A model generated the notes under the pieces. It worked only from the letters and a program-made list of their open reading frames with translations. It had not been told where the DNA came from and made no database searches. Both the position numbers and the translations under genes were made by a program. Positions 33,419 to 41,820 of a DNA stretch of 64,000 bases are shown here, in pieces (within the stretch, counting starts at the first letter, position 1; every line of letters starts with the position of its first letter). The DNA is from Archangium sp. (lineage in GTDB: Bacteria > Myxococcota > Myxococcia > Myxococcales > Myxococcaceae). The stretch is taken from positions 248,001 to 312,000 of the forward strand of contig JAUXRX010000049.1 of assembly GCA_030681645.1 (NCBI GenBank), written 5' to 3'.

Positions 33419-34789
33419 TCAGGTGCGCGGGTGCACGGCCACGTAGCGCAGTGACTGCCCCCGGCGGATCTTGAGCAGCACGTCTTCGGTCGGCTCCGCC
33501 TCGCCGAGCGCTGCGTCGAAGTCCTTCAAGCTGGTGACCGCCTCGCGGTTCACCTCGACGATCACGTCGCCCATCGCCAGGCCCGCGAGCTCAGCGGGGC
33601 CTCCGGGAACGATCGCCTCGACCCGCAGGCCCGGCTCCATGCCCAGCGAGGCGGCAGCGTTGGGATCGAGCGCCCGCAGCGCGACCCCGAGGGCGTCGAT
33701 GCGCCCACCCGAGTTCATCGCCTTGAGCGCCTCCACCGAGGGGCGCTGCGCCAGGGTGGCCGCGAACTCGAAGGTGCGCCCCCCGCGAACCACCTCGACC
33801 TTCACCACGGTGCCCGGCTGCAGCAACGCCACCCGGCGGAGGATCTGCTGGTAGCGCTGCACGGGCTTGCCGCCGATCTTCACCACGCGATCTCCGGGGC
33901 GCAGGCCGGCCTTCTCGGCGGGGCTGCCGGTGAAGACGTCGACCACCACCGGCGTGCGGCCGGTGCCCTCCCCCACTTCCTGCACGTTGAGCCCCAGCCA
34001 GCCGCGCTCGGGCCGCCCGTTGTCGAGCAGGTTGGGCAGCAGGTCCTTCACGAAGTTGATGGGGACCGCGTAGCCGATGCCCAGCCCGCGGCTGTCGATG
34101 GCGGTGGTCACGCCCACCACGTCACCGCGCATGTCGAAGAGCGGGCCACCCGAGTTGCCCGGGTTGATCAACGCGTTGGTCTGAATGAAGTCGTCGAACA
34201 CGCCCACGCCGATCACCCGCTCGCGCGCGCTGATCAGGCCGTGCGTGACCGACATGTCGAGCCCGAAGGGGTTGCCGATCGCCACCACCCAGTCACCGAT
34301 CTCGAGCAGATCCGAATCGCCGAGCGTGACGGTGGGCAGTTCCTTCGCGTCGGGCAGGCGCAGCAGCGCGAGATCGGTGGCGGGGTCGCGCCCCACCACC
34401 ACCGCGTCGAACTCGCGGCCATCGGCGAGCCGCACCTGGATCCGCTGGGCGCGCTCGACGACGTGGTTGTTCGTCACCACCAGCCCGTCGGGGTTGATCA
34501 CGAAGCCCGAGCCGAGCGCGCGCTTGGTGTCCTCGTTGCGGGTGGCGATGTTCACCACGCCCGGGCGCACGGCCTTCACCAGCGGCGCGAGCGAGGTAGG
34601 CGGCTGGAACGCGGGCAGCGGTGGCGCGTTGGGCGCCCGCTCTTTCCACAACAACCCCGCGGGGCCGATGGTGCCGGGGGGCGTGCCCTTCAGCCCCTTC
34701 TGGGTGGCGACCTTTCCGTGAACCCATTCCTCGACGGTCTGGGCCGGGGCGGACGACGCGATCAGCGCGGTGAGGAGGAGTCGAAGCAC
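33419..34789 (-). CDS. HtrA/DegP-type periplasmic serine protease with two PDZ domains
   Basis: 456 residues, start ATG 34787-34789, signal peptide LLLTALIASSAPAQ. Catalytic triad in classic contexts: VTNNHVVE (His109), DPATDLALLRL (Asp139) and NALINPGNSGGPLFD (Ser213). PDZ1 begins about residue 260 (GWLGLNVQEVGEG) with AEKAGLRPGDRVVKIGG; PDZ2 carries AELAGLAMGDVIVEVNREAV. It degrades or refolds misfolded envelope proteins. It converges with the preceding plus-strand gene; GrpE lies upstream on the same strand, only 20 nt away, so a stress operon is plausible. Confidence 0.93.
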   Translation of the reverse strand: MLRLLLTALIASSAPAQTVEEWVHGKVATQKGLKGTPPGTIGPAGLLWKERAPNAPPLPAFQPPTSLAPLVKAVRPGVVNIATRNEDTKRALGSGFVINPDGLVVTNNHVVERAQRIQVRLADGREFDAVVVGRDPATDLALLRLPDAKELPTVTLGDSDLLEIGDWVVAIGNPFGLDMSVTHGLISARERVIGVGVFDDFIQTNALINPGNSGGPLFDMRGDVVGVTTAIDSRGLGIGYAVPINFVKDLLPNLLDNGRPERGWLGLNVQEVGEGTGRTPVVVDVFTGSPAEKAGLRPGDRVVKIGGKPVQRYQQILRRVALLQPGTVVKVEVVRGGRTFEFAATLAQRPSVEALKAMNSGGRIDALGVALRALDPNAAASLGMEPGLRVEAIVPGGPAELAGLAMGDVIVEVNREAVTSLKDFDAALGEAEPTEDVLLKIRRGQSLRYVAVHPRT

Positions 34790-34809
34790 GCGACCATCGT
34801 ACTACCGGG

Positions 34810-35349
34810 CTAGGCGGAGGCGGCCTTGACGTACTTCGCGACCTTCACCACGCCCGGGCGAATGACGCGGCCATTGAGCTGGTAGGCGGCCTTGAGCACC
34901 AGCACCACCCGGCCGTCTTCTTCCGGCGTGGTGGTCAGCTCCATGTCGGTCGCTTCGGCGAGGTTGGGATCGAAGGGCTGACCGGCGAGCTCGACCCGCT
35001 CGACGCCCACCGCTTCCGCCTTCTTGAGGATGCCCTCCCGGATCAGCTTGACGCCCTGAGCCAGCGGAGACGAGTCGGCGGACTGGAGGCAGAGGTCGAG
35101 CTGGTCGACGGCCTCGAGCAGCGTGACGGCGACCTTGCCCTTCTCCACGTCGAGCATGCGCTCGCGCTCGCGGGTCAGGCGCTCCTTGAACTCGGTGCGA
35201 TCACGCTCCCCAGCCTGGACGGCGTGGGCGAGCTCGTTGACGCGCTTGTGCGCTGCCTGAAGCTGCTGCGTGAGCAGCTGGACTTCGGCATCAATCGTCG
35301 GCGGCCGCTCGGGCTCGGTGTCGGGGCTCGTTTCCGGCTCGTGGTTCAT
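34810..35349 (-). CDS. grpE: Nucleotide exchange factor GrpE
   Basis: 179 residues. A charged, disordered N-terminus (residues 1-20) is followed by a long coiled coil (LLTQQLQAAHKRVNELAHAVQ, quoted in part, and FKERLTRERERM), then the C-terminal beta domain with the family block AVGVERVELAGQPFDPNLAEA and GRVIRPGVVKVAKY near the end. GrpE releases ADP from DnaK in protein folding. The long helix is somewhat shorter on the N-side than in E. coli (197 aa). The ATG at 35347-35349 is preferred. No dnaK or dnaJ is in view; htrA follows directly. Confidence 0.9.
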   Translation of the reverse strand: MNHEPETSPDTEPERPPTIDAEVQLLTQQLQAAHKRVNELAHAVQAGERDRTEFKERLTRERERMLDVEKGKVAVTLLEAVDQLDLCLQSADSSPLAQGVKLIREGILKKAEAVGVERVELAGQPFDPNLAEATDMELTTTPEEDGRVVLVLKAAYQLNGRVIRPGVVKVAKYVKAASA

Positions 35350-35382
35350 GGCGGCTCCAAGGTAACCGTGGACGGCCGACTG

Positions 35383-36645
35383 TCAACGGGGCAGGCCGAG
35401 CAGCACGCGACGTAACTGCCCGACGAGAAAGAGAGATCCGGCGACGACGACCAGCCCGTCCTGCGGAGCGGCGCCTCGCGCGGCGGCCAGCGCGGCCTCG
35501 GCGTCGGGGTGCAGGGAGACGCGGGGGTTGAGCTCGCGGGCGAGCGCCTCGTAGCTGCGCGGGTCCTTCGAGCGGGGGTTGCCCACGGGGGCCAGGTACA
35601 GCGCCTCGACCCGGGGGAAGAGGGCGCGCATCATCGGCTCGGAGTCCTTGTCGGCGAACACGCCGAAGACGAGGTGCACGCGGCGGCCCGGGTACTCGGC
35701 TTCCAACGCGCGCGAGAGCGCCTGCACGCCGGCGGGGTTGTGGGCACCGTCGAGCAGCACCGCGGGTTCACCGGGGAACTCCTCGAGGCGGCCGGGCCAG
35801 CGCGCGCCCTTCACGCCCGCGCGGAGCTCCTTCGGGGTCAGCGGGAAATCGGTCAGCTCATGCAGGCATGCCAGCGCGACCGCGAGGTTCTGCACCTGGT
35901 GGGGCCCCTTGAGAGAAAGCTGAAGTCCGCCCAGTGTCTCCCTCTCCCCTGAGGGGAGGACGAACCAAGACGAAAGCGCCTCGTTCTCCCGGGTCACCCC
36001 GAAGTCGCGGCCCTCGATCCTCAAGTCGCCAGCGGCCTTCTGCAGCACCGCCATCGCTTCAGGCGACTGCGCGCTCGAGATCAACGGCACCCCACTCTTC
36101 ACGATCCCGGCCTTCTCCCCGGCGATCGCGCTGAGGGAGTGGCCCAGGTACTCCTGGTGATCGAAGTCGATGGGCGTGATGCAGGTGACCTTCGGCACGC
36201 ACGCCGTGGTGGCATCGAGCCGCCCCCCGAGCCCGGTCTCGAGCACCGCGATCTCCACCCGCTCCTGGGCGAAGTGCCAGAACGCCACCACCGTGCCGAA
36301 CTCGAAGTACGTCAGGTCATGCTGCGCGCCGAGCACCGCCACCACCTCCGCGATGCGCCGGCCGAACGTGGCGTCGTCGATCTCCACCCCATCGACCTGG
36401 ATCCGCTCGTTGGGGCGAATGAGGTGCGGCGAGGTGTAGAGCCCGGTGTGGTACCGCGTGCTCAGGCACGACGCGGCGATCGCGCACGTCGAGCCCTTGC
36501 CATTCGTACCCGCGACGTGGAGCGCCGGAAACCGTTGCTGCGGGTCGCCGAGCTTCCCGAGCGCGACGCGCACGCGCTCGAGCCCCATCTTGATGTTCGA
36601 CGGCGAGAGGCCCGCGAAGTGCGCGAGACCTTGCTCGGGAGTCAC
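35383..36645 (-). CDS. folC: Bifunctional folylpolyglutamate / dihydrofolate synthase
   Basis: 420 residues from GTG 36643-36645, whose GTGA overlaps the accD stop. It adds glutamates to folates. ALHVAGTNGKGSTCAI is the Mur-ligase P-loop, YTSPHLIRPNERI and GLGGRLDATTA follow, and DGAHNPAGVQAL near residue 300 is the C-terminal domain motif. Length is normal. An unusual feature is a copy of the genomic palindromic repeat inside the reading frame (35932-35960), coding VLPSGERETLGG near residues 234-245 in a loop ahead of LQLSLKG. It is in frame and does not break the gene. Confidence 0.93.
   Translation of the reverse strand: MTPEQGLAHFAGLSPSNIKMGLERVRVALGKLGDPQQRFPALHVAGTNGKGSTCAIAASCLSTRYHTGLYTSPHLIRPNERIQVDGVEIDDATFGRRIAEVVAVLGAQHDLTYFEFGTVVAFWHFAQERVEIAVLETGLGGRLDATTACVPKVTCITPIDFDHQEYLGHSLSAIAGEKAGIVKSGVPLISSAQSPEAMAVLQKAAGDLRIEGRDFGVTRENEALSSWFVLPSGERETLGGLQLSLKGPHQVQNLAVALACLHELTDFPLTPKELRAGVKGARWPGRLEEFPGEPAVLLDGAHNPAGVQALSRALEAEYPGRRVHLVFGVFADKDSEPMMRALFPRVEALYLAPVGNPRSKDPRSYEALARELNPRVSLHPDAEAALAAARGAAPQDGLVVVAGSLFLVGQLRRVLLGLPR
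35932..35960. repeat. Palindromic GC repeat, copy 5 (inside folC)
   Basis: CCAGTGTCTCCCTCTCCCCT / GAGGGGAGGA: the same border CCAGTG and arm sequence as the other copies, but with a shorter right arm. It lies in the folC coding strand in frame. Confidence 0.85.
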
Positions 36646-37508
36646 GACGCGAGGAGACCCAGGACCTGCACCAGCTTGCCGCGCAGGTCCTTCCGCTGAA
36701 CGATCGCGTCGAGCATGCCGTGCTCGAGGAGAAACTCGCTGCGCTGGAAGCCCTCGGGGAGCTTCTGGCGAATGGTCTGCTCGATCACGCGCGCCCCGGC
36801 GAAGCCGATGAGGGCGCGGGGCTCGGCGAGGATCACGTCGCCCAGGAACGAGAACGACGCAGCCACGCCGCCGGTGGTCGGGTGCAGCAGCACCGAGATG
36901 TACGGCTGGCGGATCTCGCGGAACCGGTTGAGCGCGGCGCAGGTCTTCGCCATCTGCATCAGCGAAAGAATGCCTTCCTGCATGCGCGCGCCGCCCGAGG
37001 CCGAGAAGACGATCGCCGGGCACTTGAGCTCGATGGCGCGCTCGAAGACGCGGGTGATCTTCTCGCCCACGACGCTGCCCATCGAGCCGCCCATGTACTC
37101 GAAGTTGAAGCAGCCCATGCTGACGCGGCGGCCTTCGATGTTGCCCACGCCGGCGATGAACGCGTCCTTCTCGCCCAGCGCCTTCATGGTCGACTTGATC
37201 CGGTCCTTGTACTTCTTCGAGTCGGAGAACTGGAGCGGGTCCATCGACTCGAGGTGGGCGTCGAACTCCTCGAAGGAGTCGGGATCACAGATGCTGGCGA
37301 GGCGAACGCGGGCGGGCAGCGCCATGTGGTGGCCGCAGCTCGGGCAGACGTTGAGGGCCTTCACCAGCTCTTCGGCGAGCATGATGTCGCCGCACTCGTC
37401 GCACTTCTCCCAGATGCCTTCCATGCGAGAGCTGTTCGCGGGGGGCGCTTCGGCGGGATCGGGGGCAGCGATCTTCGGCTTCTTCTGGAACCAAGCCTGA
37501 CCTGACAT
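36642..37508 (-). CDS. accD: Acetyl-CoA carboxylase carboxyltransferase beta subunit
   Basis: 288 residues. N-terminal zinc ribbon CDEC (36, 39) and CPSC (55, 58), then the crotonase-fold core: GGSMGSVVGEKITR, ASGGARMQEGILSLMQMAK (the oxyanion-hole block) and HPTTGGVAASFSFLGDVI. AccD with AccA transfers the carboxyl from biotin to acetyl-CoA, the first step of fatty-acid synthesis. It is followed by folC, with which it overlaps; accD-folC pairing is common in proteobacteria. Length is normal. Confidence 0.97.
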   Translation of the reverse strand: MSGQAWFQKKPKIAAPDPAEAPPANSSRMEGIWEKCDECGDIMLAEELVKALNVCPSCGHHMALPARVRLASICDPDSFEEFDAHLESMDPLQFSDSKKYKDRIKSTMKALGEKDAFIAGVGNIEGRRVSMGCFNFEYMGGSMGSVVGEKITRVFERAIELKCPAIVFSASGGARMQEGILSLMQMAKTCAALNRFREIRQPYISVLLHPTTGGVAASFSFLGDVILAEPRALIGFAGARVIEQTIRQKLPEGFQRSEFLLEHGMLDAIVQRKDLRGKLVQVLGLLAS

Positions 37509-37567
37509 GCGGCTGCCTCTACCGGCTCAGCCCTTCCACCTCAAGCCTCCTCAGGTAGTGTGACCCG

Positions 37568-39064
37568 ATGCGTCAAACGCTCTGCCTCCTCGTCCTGCTG
37601 GTGCTCAATGGCTGCTGCTGCGGCAACGGCTGCCAGTACCTGGAGAAGGAATCGTACGCGCAGGTGCCGCTGACGCTGGGCGACGCGCAGAAGCTGGAGA
37701 AGACCGGCGCGACGGTGAAGGTCGAGCGCAAGACGCGCGCGGCGGGCGGCGGGGGCGCGTGCGGTCATTCGCCGCTGTGCATCATCTTCCTGCCGGTGCT
37801 GCTCTACGAGGCCGCCTTCCCCGAGAAGTGGGACGAGGTGGTGGTGACGAAGGACGGGGTGGTGATCCTCGTCGGCTCGTACGAGACGGGCGGCGCCCTC
37901 ATCCACGCGCAGCACCTCGTCGACGGCGAGATGCGCGAGACGCGGAACATCGAGCTCAAGCAGCTGGGCAAGAAGGTCTACGTCGACTCCGCGCGGCTGG
38001 TGGCGCTGGAAGATGGCGGCGTGCGGCGCGAGGTGTTGCCGTTGAGCTCACAGCACGACTTCATCGGCGAAGAGCGAAGGCTGCTCACGCGCGAGAAGGA
38101 CCCGAAGCGGCGCGCGCTGGCGATTCACGAGGCTCGGCTGCTGCTCGAAGACGAGGGCTTCGCCTTCGCGCGCGAGCGCATGGCCGCCCCCGAGGAGGAC
38201 GACGAGACGAAGGCCGAGGTGTTGAAGATCGGCTGCGGCACGCCGGGCTTCGAGCCCCTGGTGGCGGAGGGGCAGAAGAACCCCGGCCCGTGGACGAAGG
38301 TGCGGCTGGTCGGCTGCCTCGAGGGTGACGCGCACGACGCCATGCTGCTCGAGGTCGAGCAGGTCGCGTGCGACGCGAAGACGCCGCGCCCCCTGATGCA
38401 GGAGATCGAGCCCCTGTTCGCGCACGAGCTGAGCCCCGCAGTTCGAGCCGCCCACGCGAAGTGTCCCGAGGGGCCTCACCGCTCGCTGGTCGCGTTGTGG
38501 CTGAAGCTGCCGGTCGACCCGAAGGCGCTCGAGGACCTGCTCGGCTCCGACCTGGGCATCGAGGCGCACGCGCACCTGCGCACCACCGAGCCTTCGCACC
38601 GCGCGGCGCTGGTGAAGCTGGTGCTCGCCGACAGCAACACCAGCAACGTGCTGCCTCACCTGGTCGACGGGAACACGGTGCTCGAGCCCGAGCTGCTCGA
38701 GGCGCTGGCCGGCTGGTACGTGAAGCCGAAGGGCCTGTTCAACACCAGGCCCCGCGGCCACGTGCTGCAGCTCTTCTCGTTCGCGGCGCAGGCCCCCGAT
38801 GGCGCCGCGCGCACGAAGGCGGCGCGGCAGGTGCTGGCGAAGGCGAAGCCCGACCCCCTGTTCGAGTCGGCGCGGGTGGCGCTGGGTGAGCGCGAGCGCA
38901 TTCCCCAGGCGGTGAAGGGGCTCAGGTCGCCGGTGTTCTTCGGGTTTCCCGCGACCGAGAGCGACCTGGTCGCGTTCGGGCTCAAGCTCGCTGGCTGCTC
39001 GCAGGAGGAGCTGGTGGCGGTGGCCGACCGGACGAAGGCCCTGCCCGTTTGCCCGGAGCCCTGA
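37568..39064 (+). CDS. Lipoprotein of unknown function
   Basis: 498 residues from ATG 37568. The start MRQTLCLLVLLVLNGCCCGNGC is a signal peptide with a lipobox-like GC, followed by a cluster of cysteines. A hydrophobic stretch at residues 71-85 (CIIFLPVLLYEAAF) may be a membrane segment or buried strand. The remainder is largely alpha-helical with no motif I recognise, though it resembles HEAT-like helical repeat proteins. It diverges from accD across a short gap of about 60 nt. Function unknown. Confidence 0.7.
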   Translation: MRQTLCLLVLLVLNGCCCGNGCQYLEKESYAQVPLTLGDAQKLEKTGATVKVERKTRAAGGGGACGHSPLCIIFLPVLLYEAAFPEKWDEVVVTKDGVVILVGSYETGGALIHAQHLVDGEMRETRNIELKQLGKKVYVDSARLVALEDGGVRREVLPLSSQHDFIGEERRLLTREKDPKRRALAIHEARLLLEDEGFAFARERMAAPEEDDETKAEVLKIGCGTPGFEPLVAEGQKNPGPWTKVRLVGCLEGDAHDAMLLEVEQVACDAKTPRPLMQEIEPLFAHELSPAVRAAHAKCPEGPHRSLVALWLKLPVDPKALEDLLGSDLGIEAHAHLRTTEPSHRAALVKLVLADSNTSNVLPHLVDGNTVLEPELLEALAGWYVKPKGLFNTRPRGHVLQLFSFAAQAPDGAARTKAARQVLAKAKPDPLFESARVALGERERIPQAVKGLRSPVFFGFPATESDLVAFGLKLAGCSQEELVAVADRTKALPVCPEP

Positions 39065-39116
39065 GACCGCAACGCCCCGCTTCCCCGCGCATCGTGAGCT
39101 TCAGGAGGAAGCCCCC

Positions 39117-39716
39117 ATGAAGAAACGAATCGCAGCAGTGGTGGTCGTGTCGGCGGTGGTCGTTCTCGCGATCGTCGGTCGCGTCGGTCGCGCGACCACG
39201 TGGTCGTCCGTCGGGCCGGAACAGGCGGCGCGCGTCTTCCCGCTCCCCGCTCACGCCGAGGTGCCGCCGTCACCCGACCTGGTGGTCGAGCGCTTCATCG
39301 TCATCACGGCCCCTCCGGGCGCGATCTACGAGCTGCTGGCCGCCGTCGAACAATGGCCGACGTGGGACCCGGCGATCACCAGCGCCCGCGCGGACGCCCA
39401 CCGGTCCCTGGAGGTGGGCGACACGTTCTCCAAGGAGGAGTCCGGCACGGCGATCACCGCGCGGGTGCTCGAAGCGGAGCCTGGACGGCTGCTCAGATGG
39501 CGAGGGCTCGCCCCCGGAGGGATCGTCGGCATTCACAGCCTCCGCCTCGTGGCGCTCGACGAGCGGCGCACGCTGGTGGTGAACCGGGAAGAATATTCGG
39601 CGTGGTTCCTCAGGCTCGTGGGCGGGGTGACCGACCTCGGCATCGGCGCCCAGTTCGACAGGACCCTCGGCGCGCTGCGCGTGGCCGCGGAGTCACGGCC
39701 GGCCACGGCGAGCTGA
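39117..39716 (+). CDS. Membrane-anchored SRPBCC-family (polyketide cyclase-like) protein
   Basis: 199 residues from ATG 39117 (AGGAGG 9 nt upstream). A single N-terminal anchor (AVVVVSAVVVLAIVG) is followed by the SRPBCC fold: ERFIVITAPPGAIYELLAAVEQWPTWDPA (quoted in family blocks VITAPP and VEQWPTWDP) and LLRWRGLAPGG. This fold binds hydrophobic ligands such as lipids and polyketides. It faces the periplasm by the orientation of the basic residues (MKKR). Ligand unknown. It converges with the Cys-rich lipoprotein gene, 2 nt apart. Confidence 0.8.
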   Translation: MKKRIAAVVVVSAVVVLAIVGRVGRATTWSSVGPEQAARVFPLPAHAEVPPSPDLVVERFIVITAPPGAIYELLAAVEQWPTWDPAITSARADAHRSLEVGDTFSKEESGTAITARVLEAEPGRLLRWRGLAPGGIVGIHSLRLVALDERRTLVVNREEYSAWFLRLVGGVTDLGIGAQFDRTLGALRVAAESRPATAS

Positions 39717-39718
39717 GC

Positions 39719-41800
39719 TCAGGGACAGCCGGCTGCGTTGTTGGAGGTCGCCGGTGGGCTGATGACCACGCCCGCTGAAGCGATCGTGCAGGACAGCGCA
39801 GCGTTGAGGCGAATGCGGCCCACGCCACCCCCACCACCGCCCCCGCCATAGGTCTGGGTGGCTCCCGCCAGGCCGCTCTGGGCCGCGCTGGTCGCGGCGG
39901 CGCCGTTGCCACCATTCCCCGTGGCGTTGCTGCCGCCAGCGCCGCCGGGGGCCGGTACGTTGGAGGCGTTGCCAGCTGCACCGTCAGCGCCGTCACCCGC
40001 TTCCCCGCCGCCTCCGCCATTGGCCGCCAGAATGGTGCCCGCCGTCACCACCACCGTGCGGCCTTCGAGGAGGATCGCGCCGCCGCTGCCGCCACCGCTG
40101 CCGCCGTTGCTCGACCCGTTGCGCGCGGCCACCCCACCACGCCCCGGCGCGTGGATGAGGCTGGTGAGGGTCAGGTCCGAGGCCGCGGAGATCTGCAGGG
40201 CGCCGCCTCCGATCCCTCCGGCGCCCAGCCCGTCCCCGCCGCTGCAGCCGCCCCGAAGGGGAATCAGGTTGGCTGAGCCGTTGACCGGCCCGCTGGTGCC
40301 AGCGCCCAGGCCACCGGCAGGCCCCCCTGAGGCACCGGCACTCCCAAACCCTCCGCCACCGCCGCCACCGCGCCCCTGGCCTGCACCCGGGCCCCCGGGG
40401 CCTCCCGCGCCGCACCCGGTGAAGGCGCCTGAGGCGTTGTTCACGGTGATCTGCCCGAGGACCGCTGCGTTTCCCTTGACCGCGATGATCAGCGGACGCG
40501 CGCCGAGCACGTTCAACACCATGGCGGGGTTCACGGTGAAGGTGTCGACGGCGATGAGCATGGTGGGCTCGCCCCCGGCCGGGGTGAACTGGCTGATGGG
40601 AATGCTGGGCGTGAGGCAGGTGCTGTTGATCGAGAGGGCCGTCGTGTCGATGATCGTGTTGCAGGCCACCACGAAGTTGATTCCGCCGTCCGTGGCCGCG
40701 AGCTGGTCCTCGGTGAAGTTGCTGGGCGTGTAGGGGAAAACGTCGACCGGGTTCGGCACGCAGGTGTACGCGGCGTTGCAGGTGCCCGCGTCACAGGCCT
40801 GGCCGGTGCGCGGACTCCAGAGGCAGCCACCGTCTGCGCTGCATGCTCCCGTCGGCGCGTGGCACTGGGAGGGCGCCGTGCAGGTGACCGACGCGCCCAT
40901 GCAGGCGCCGGCGTTGTCGCAGCGGTCGTTGATGGTGCAGTTCTGACCGTCGTTGCACGAGCTGCCCGGCGTCGGGGCGTACGAGCACGCGCCATTGGGT
41001 TCCTGGCAGACGCCTGCCGGGGCCCAGCAGGCGCCCGGCGGCGGCGTGGTGCAGGCAACCGCGTTGCCGGTGCACACGCCCGCGTTGCAGCGATCGCCCG
41101 TGGTGCAGCCCAGCCCGTCGTCGCAGGTGCCGGTGCGCGGGGTGTACACGCAGGTCGCGCCTGCATCGGGGCTGCAGGTGCCGATGGCGTTGAAGCAGGC
41201 GCCGGGCGGCGTGGTGCAGGTGAGATCAGCCGTCTTCTCGCAGCCTGCGTCGGCCACGCAGCGCTCGCCCAGGGTGCAGCCGTTCGAGTCGTTGCAGCTC
41301 GTGCCCACCGGACACTCGGCGTCGGCGCAGTCGATGCGGCCGTCACCGTCGTTGTCGAGGCCGTCGTTGCAGAGCACCTCGGTGGCGGCGATGCAGGTGA
41401 AGTTGGCGCACGTACCGCCGCCGCTGCAGCCCATGCCCGTGCAGGACGGTGCGGCGCAGTCGGTGAGCAGATCGCAGTCGTCGTCGACGCCGTTGGCGCA
41501 CGCCTCGAGCGCGCCGGGGAAGATCGCCGGGTTCAGATCGTCGCAGTCGCGCGGCAGGGGCACGCCGTCACGGTCGTTGTCCACGCCTGCATCCACCACG
41601 CCCGCGTCGACACCCGCGTCGACCCCGGCGTCAGACGGGGTGGTGCTCGAGACGCACTCCTTGACGCCCTGCACCGGCGCGCAGAAGAAGCCGGGGCCGC
41701 AGTCGTCGTCGCTGGTGCACGCGAAGCGCGTGACGTCGGGGTCGAAGGTGCCGCAGGTGCATCCAGCCGCGAACAGCGAGAGCACGAACAAGCGGTTCAT
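39719..41800 (-). CDS. Cys-rich MopE-like lipoprotein with glycine-rich C-terminus
   Basis: 693 residues from ATG 41798-41800, lipobox FAAGC at residue ~14. A VDAG-type linker leads to a calcium/metal loop DRDGVPLPRDCDDLN and MopE-type units (NGVDDDCDLLTDC, NDGLDNDGDGRIDC). Four or more Cys-rich cassettes follow, each with CxxxxGxCxxxxGAxCxYxPxxGxxC-like spacing (CFNAIGTCSPDAGATC, CWAPAGVCQEPNGACSY, CHAPTGACSADGGC), then a domain with FTEDQLAATDGG and a long Gly/Ala-rich beta-helix-like tail. Two related genes in the window are 28167 and 49709. Predicted to be a disulfide-rich surface lipoprotein. Confidence 0.8.
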   Translation of the reverse strand: MNRLFVLSLFAAGCTCGTFDPDVTRFACTSDDDCGPGFFCAPVQGVKECVSSTTPSDAGVDAGVDAGVVDAGVDNDRDGVPLPRDCDDLNPAIFPGALEACANGVDDDCDLLTDCAAPSCTGMGCSGGGTCANFTCIAATEVLCNDGLDNDGDGRIDCADAECPVGTSCNDSNGCTLGERCVADAGCEKTADLTCTTPPGACFNAIGTCSPDAGATCVYTPRTGTCDDGLGCTTGDRCNAGVCTGNAVACTTPPPGACWAPAGVCQEPNGACSYAPTPGSSCNDGQNCTINDRCDNAGACMGASVTCTAPSQCHAPTGACSADGGCLWSPRTGQACDAGTCNAAYTCVPNPVDVFPYTPSNFTEDQLAATDGGINFVVACNTIIDTTALSINSTCLTPSIPISQFTPAGGEPTMLIAVDTFTVNPAMVLNVLGARPLIIAVKGNAAVLGQITVNNASGAFTGCGAGGPGGPGAGQGRGGGGGGGFGSAGASGGPAGGLGAGTSGPVNGSANLIPLRGGCSGGDGLGAGGIGGGALQISAASDLTLTSLIHAPGRGGVAARNGSSNGGSGGGSGGAILLEGRTVVVTAGTILAANGGGGGEAGDGADGAAGNASNVPAPGGAGGSNATGNGGNGAAATSAAQSGLAGATQTYGGGGGGGGVGRIRLNAALSCTIASAGVVISPPATSNNAAGCP

Positions 41801-41820
41801 GAGCGCCAAGGTACCAGTGT

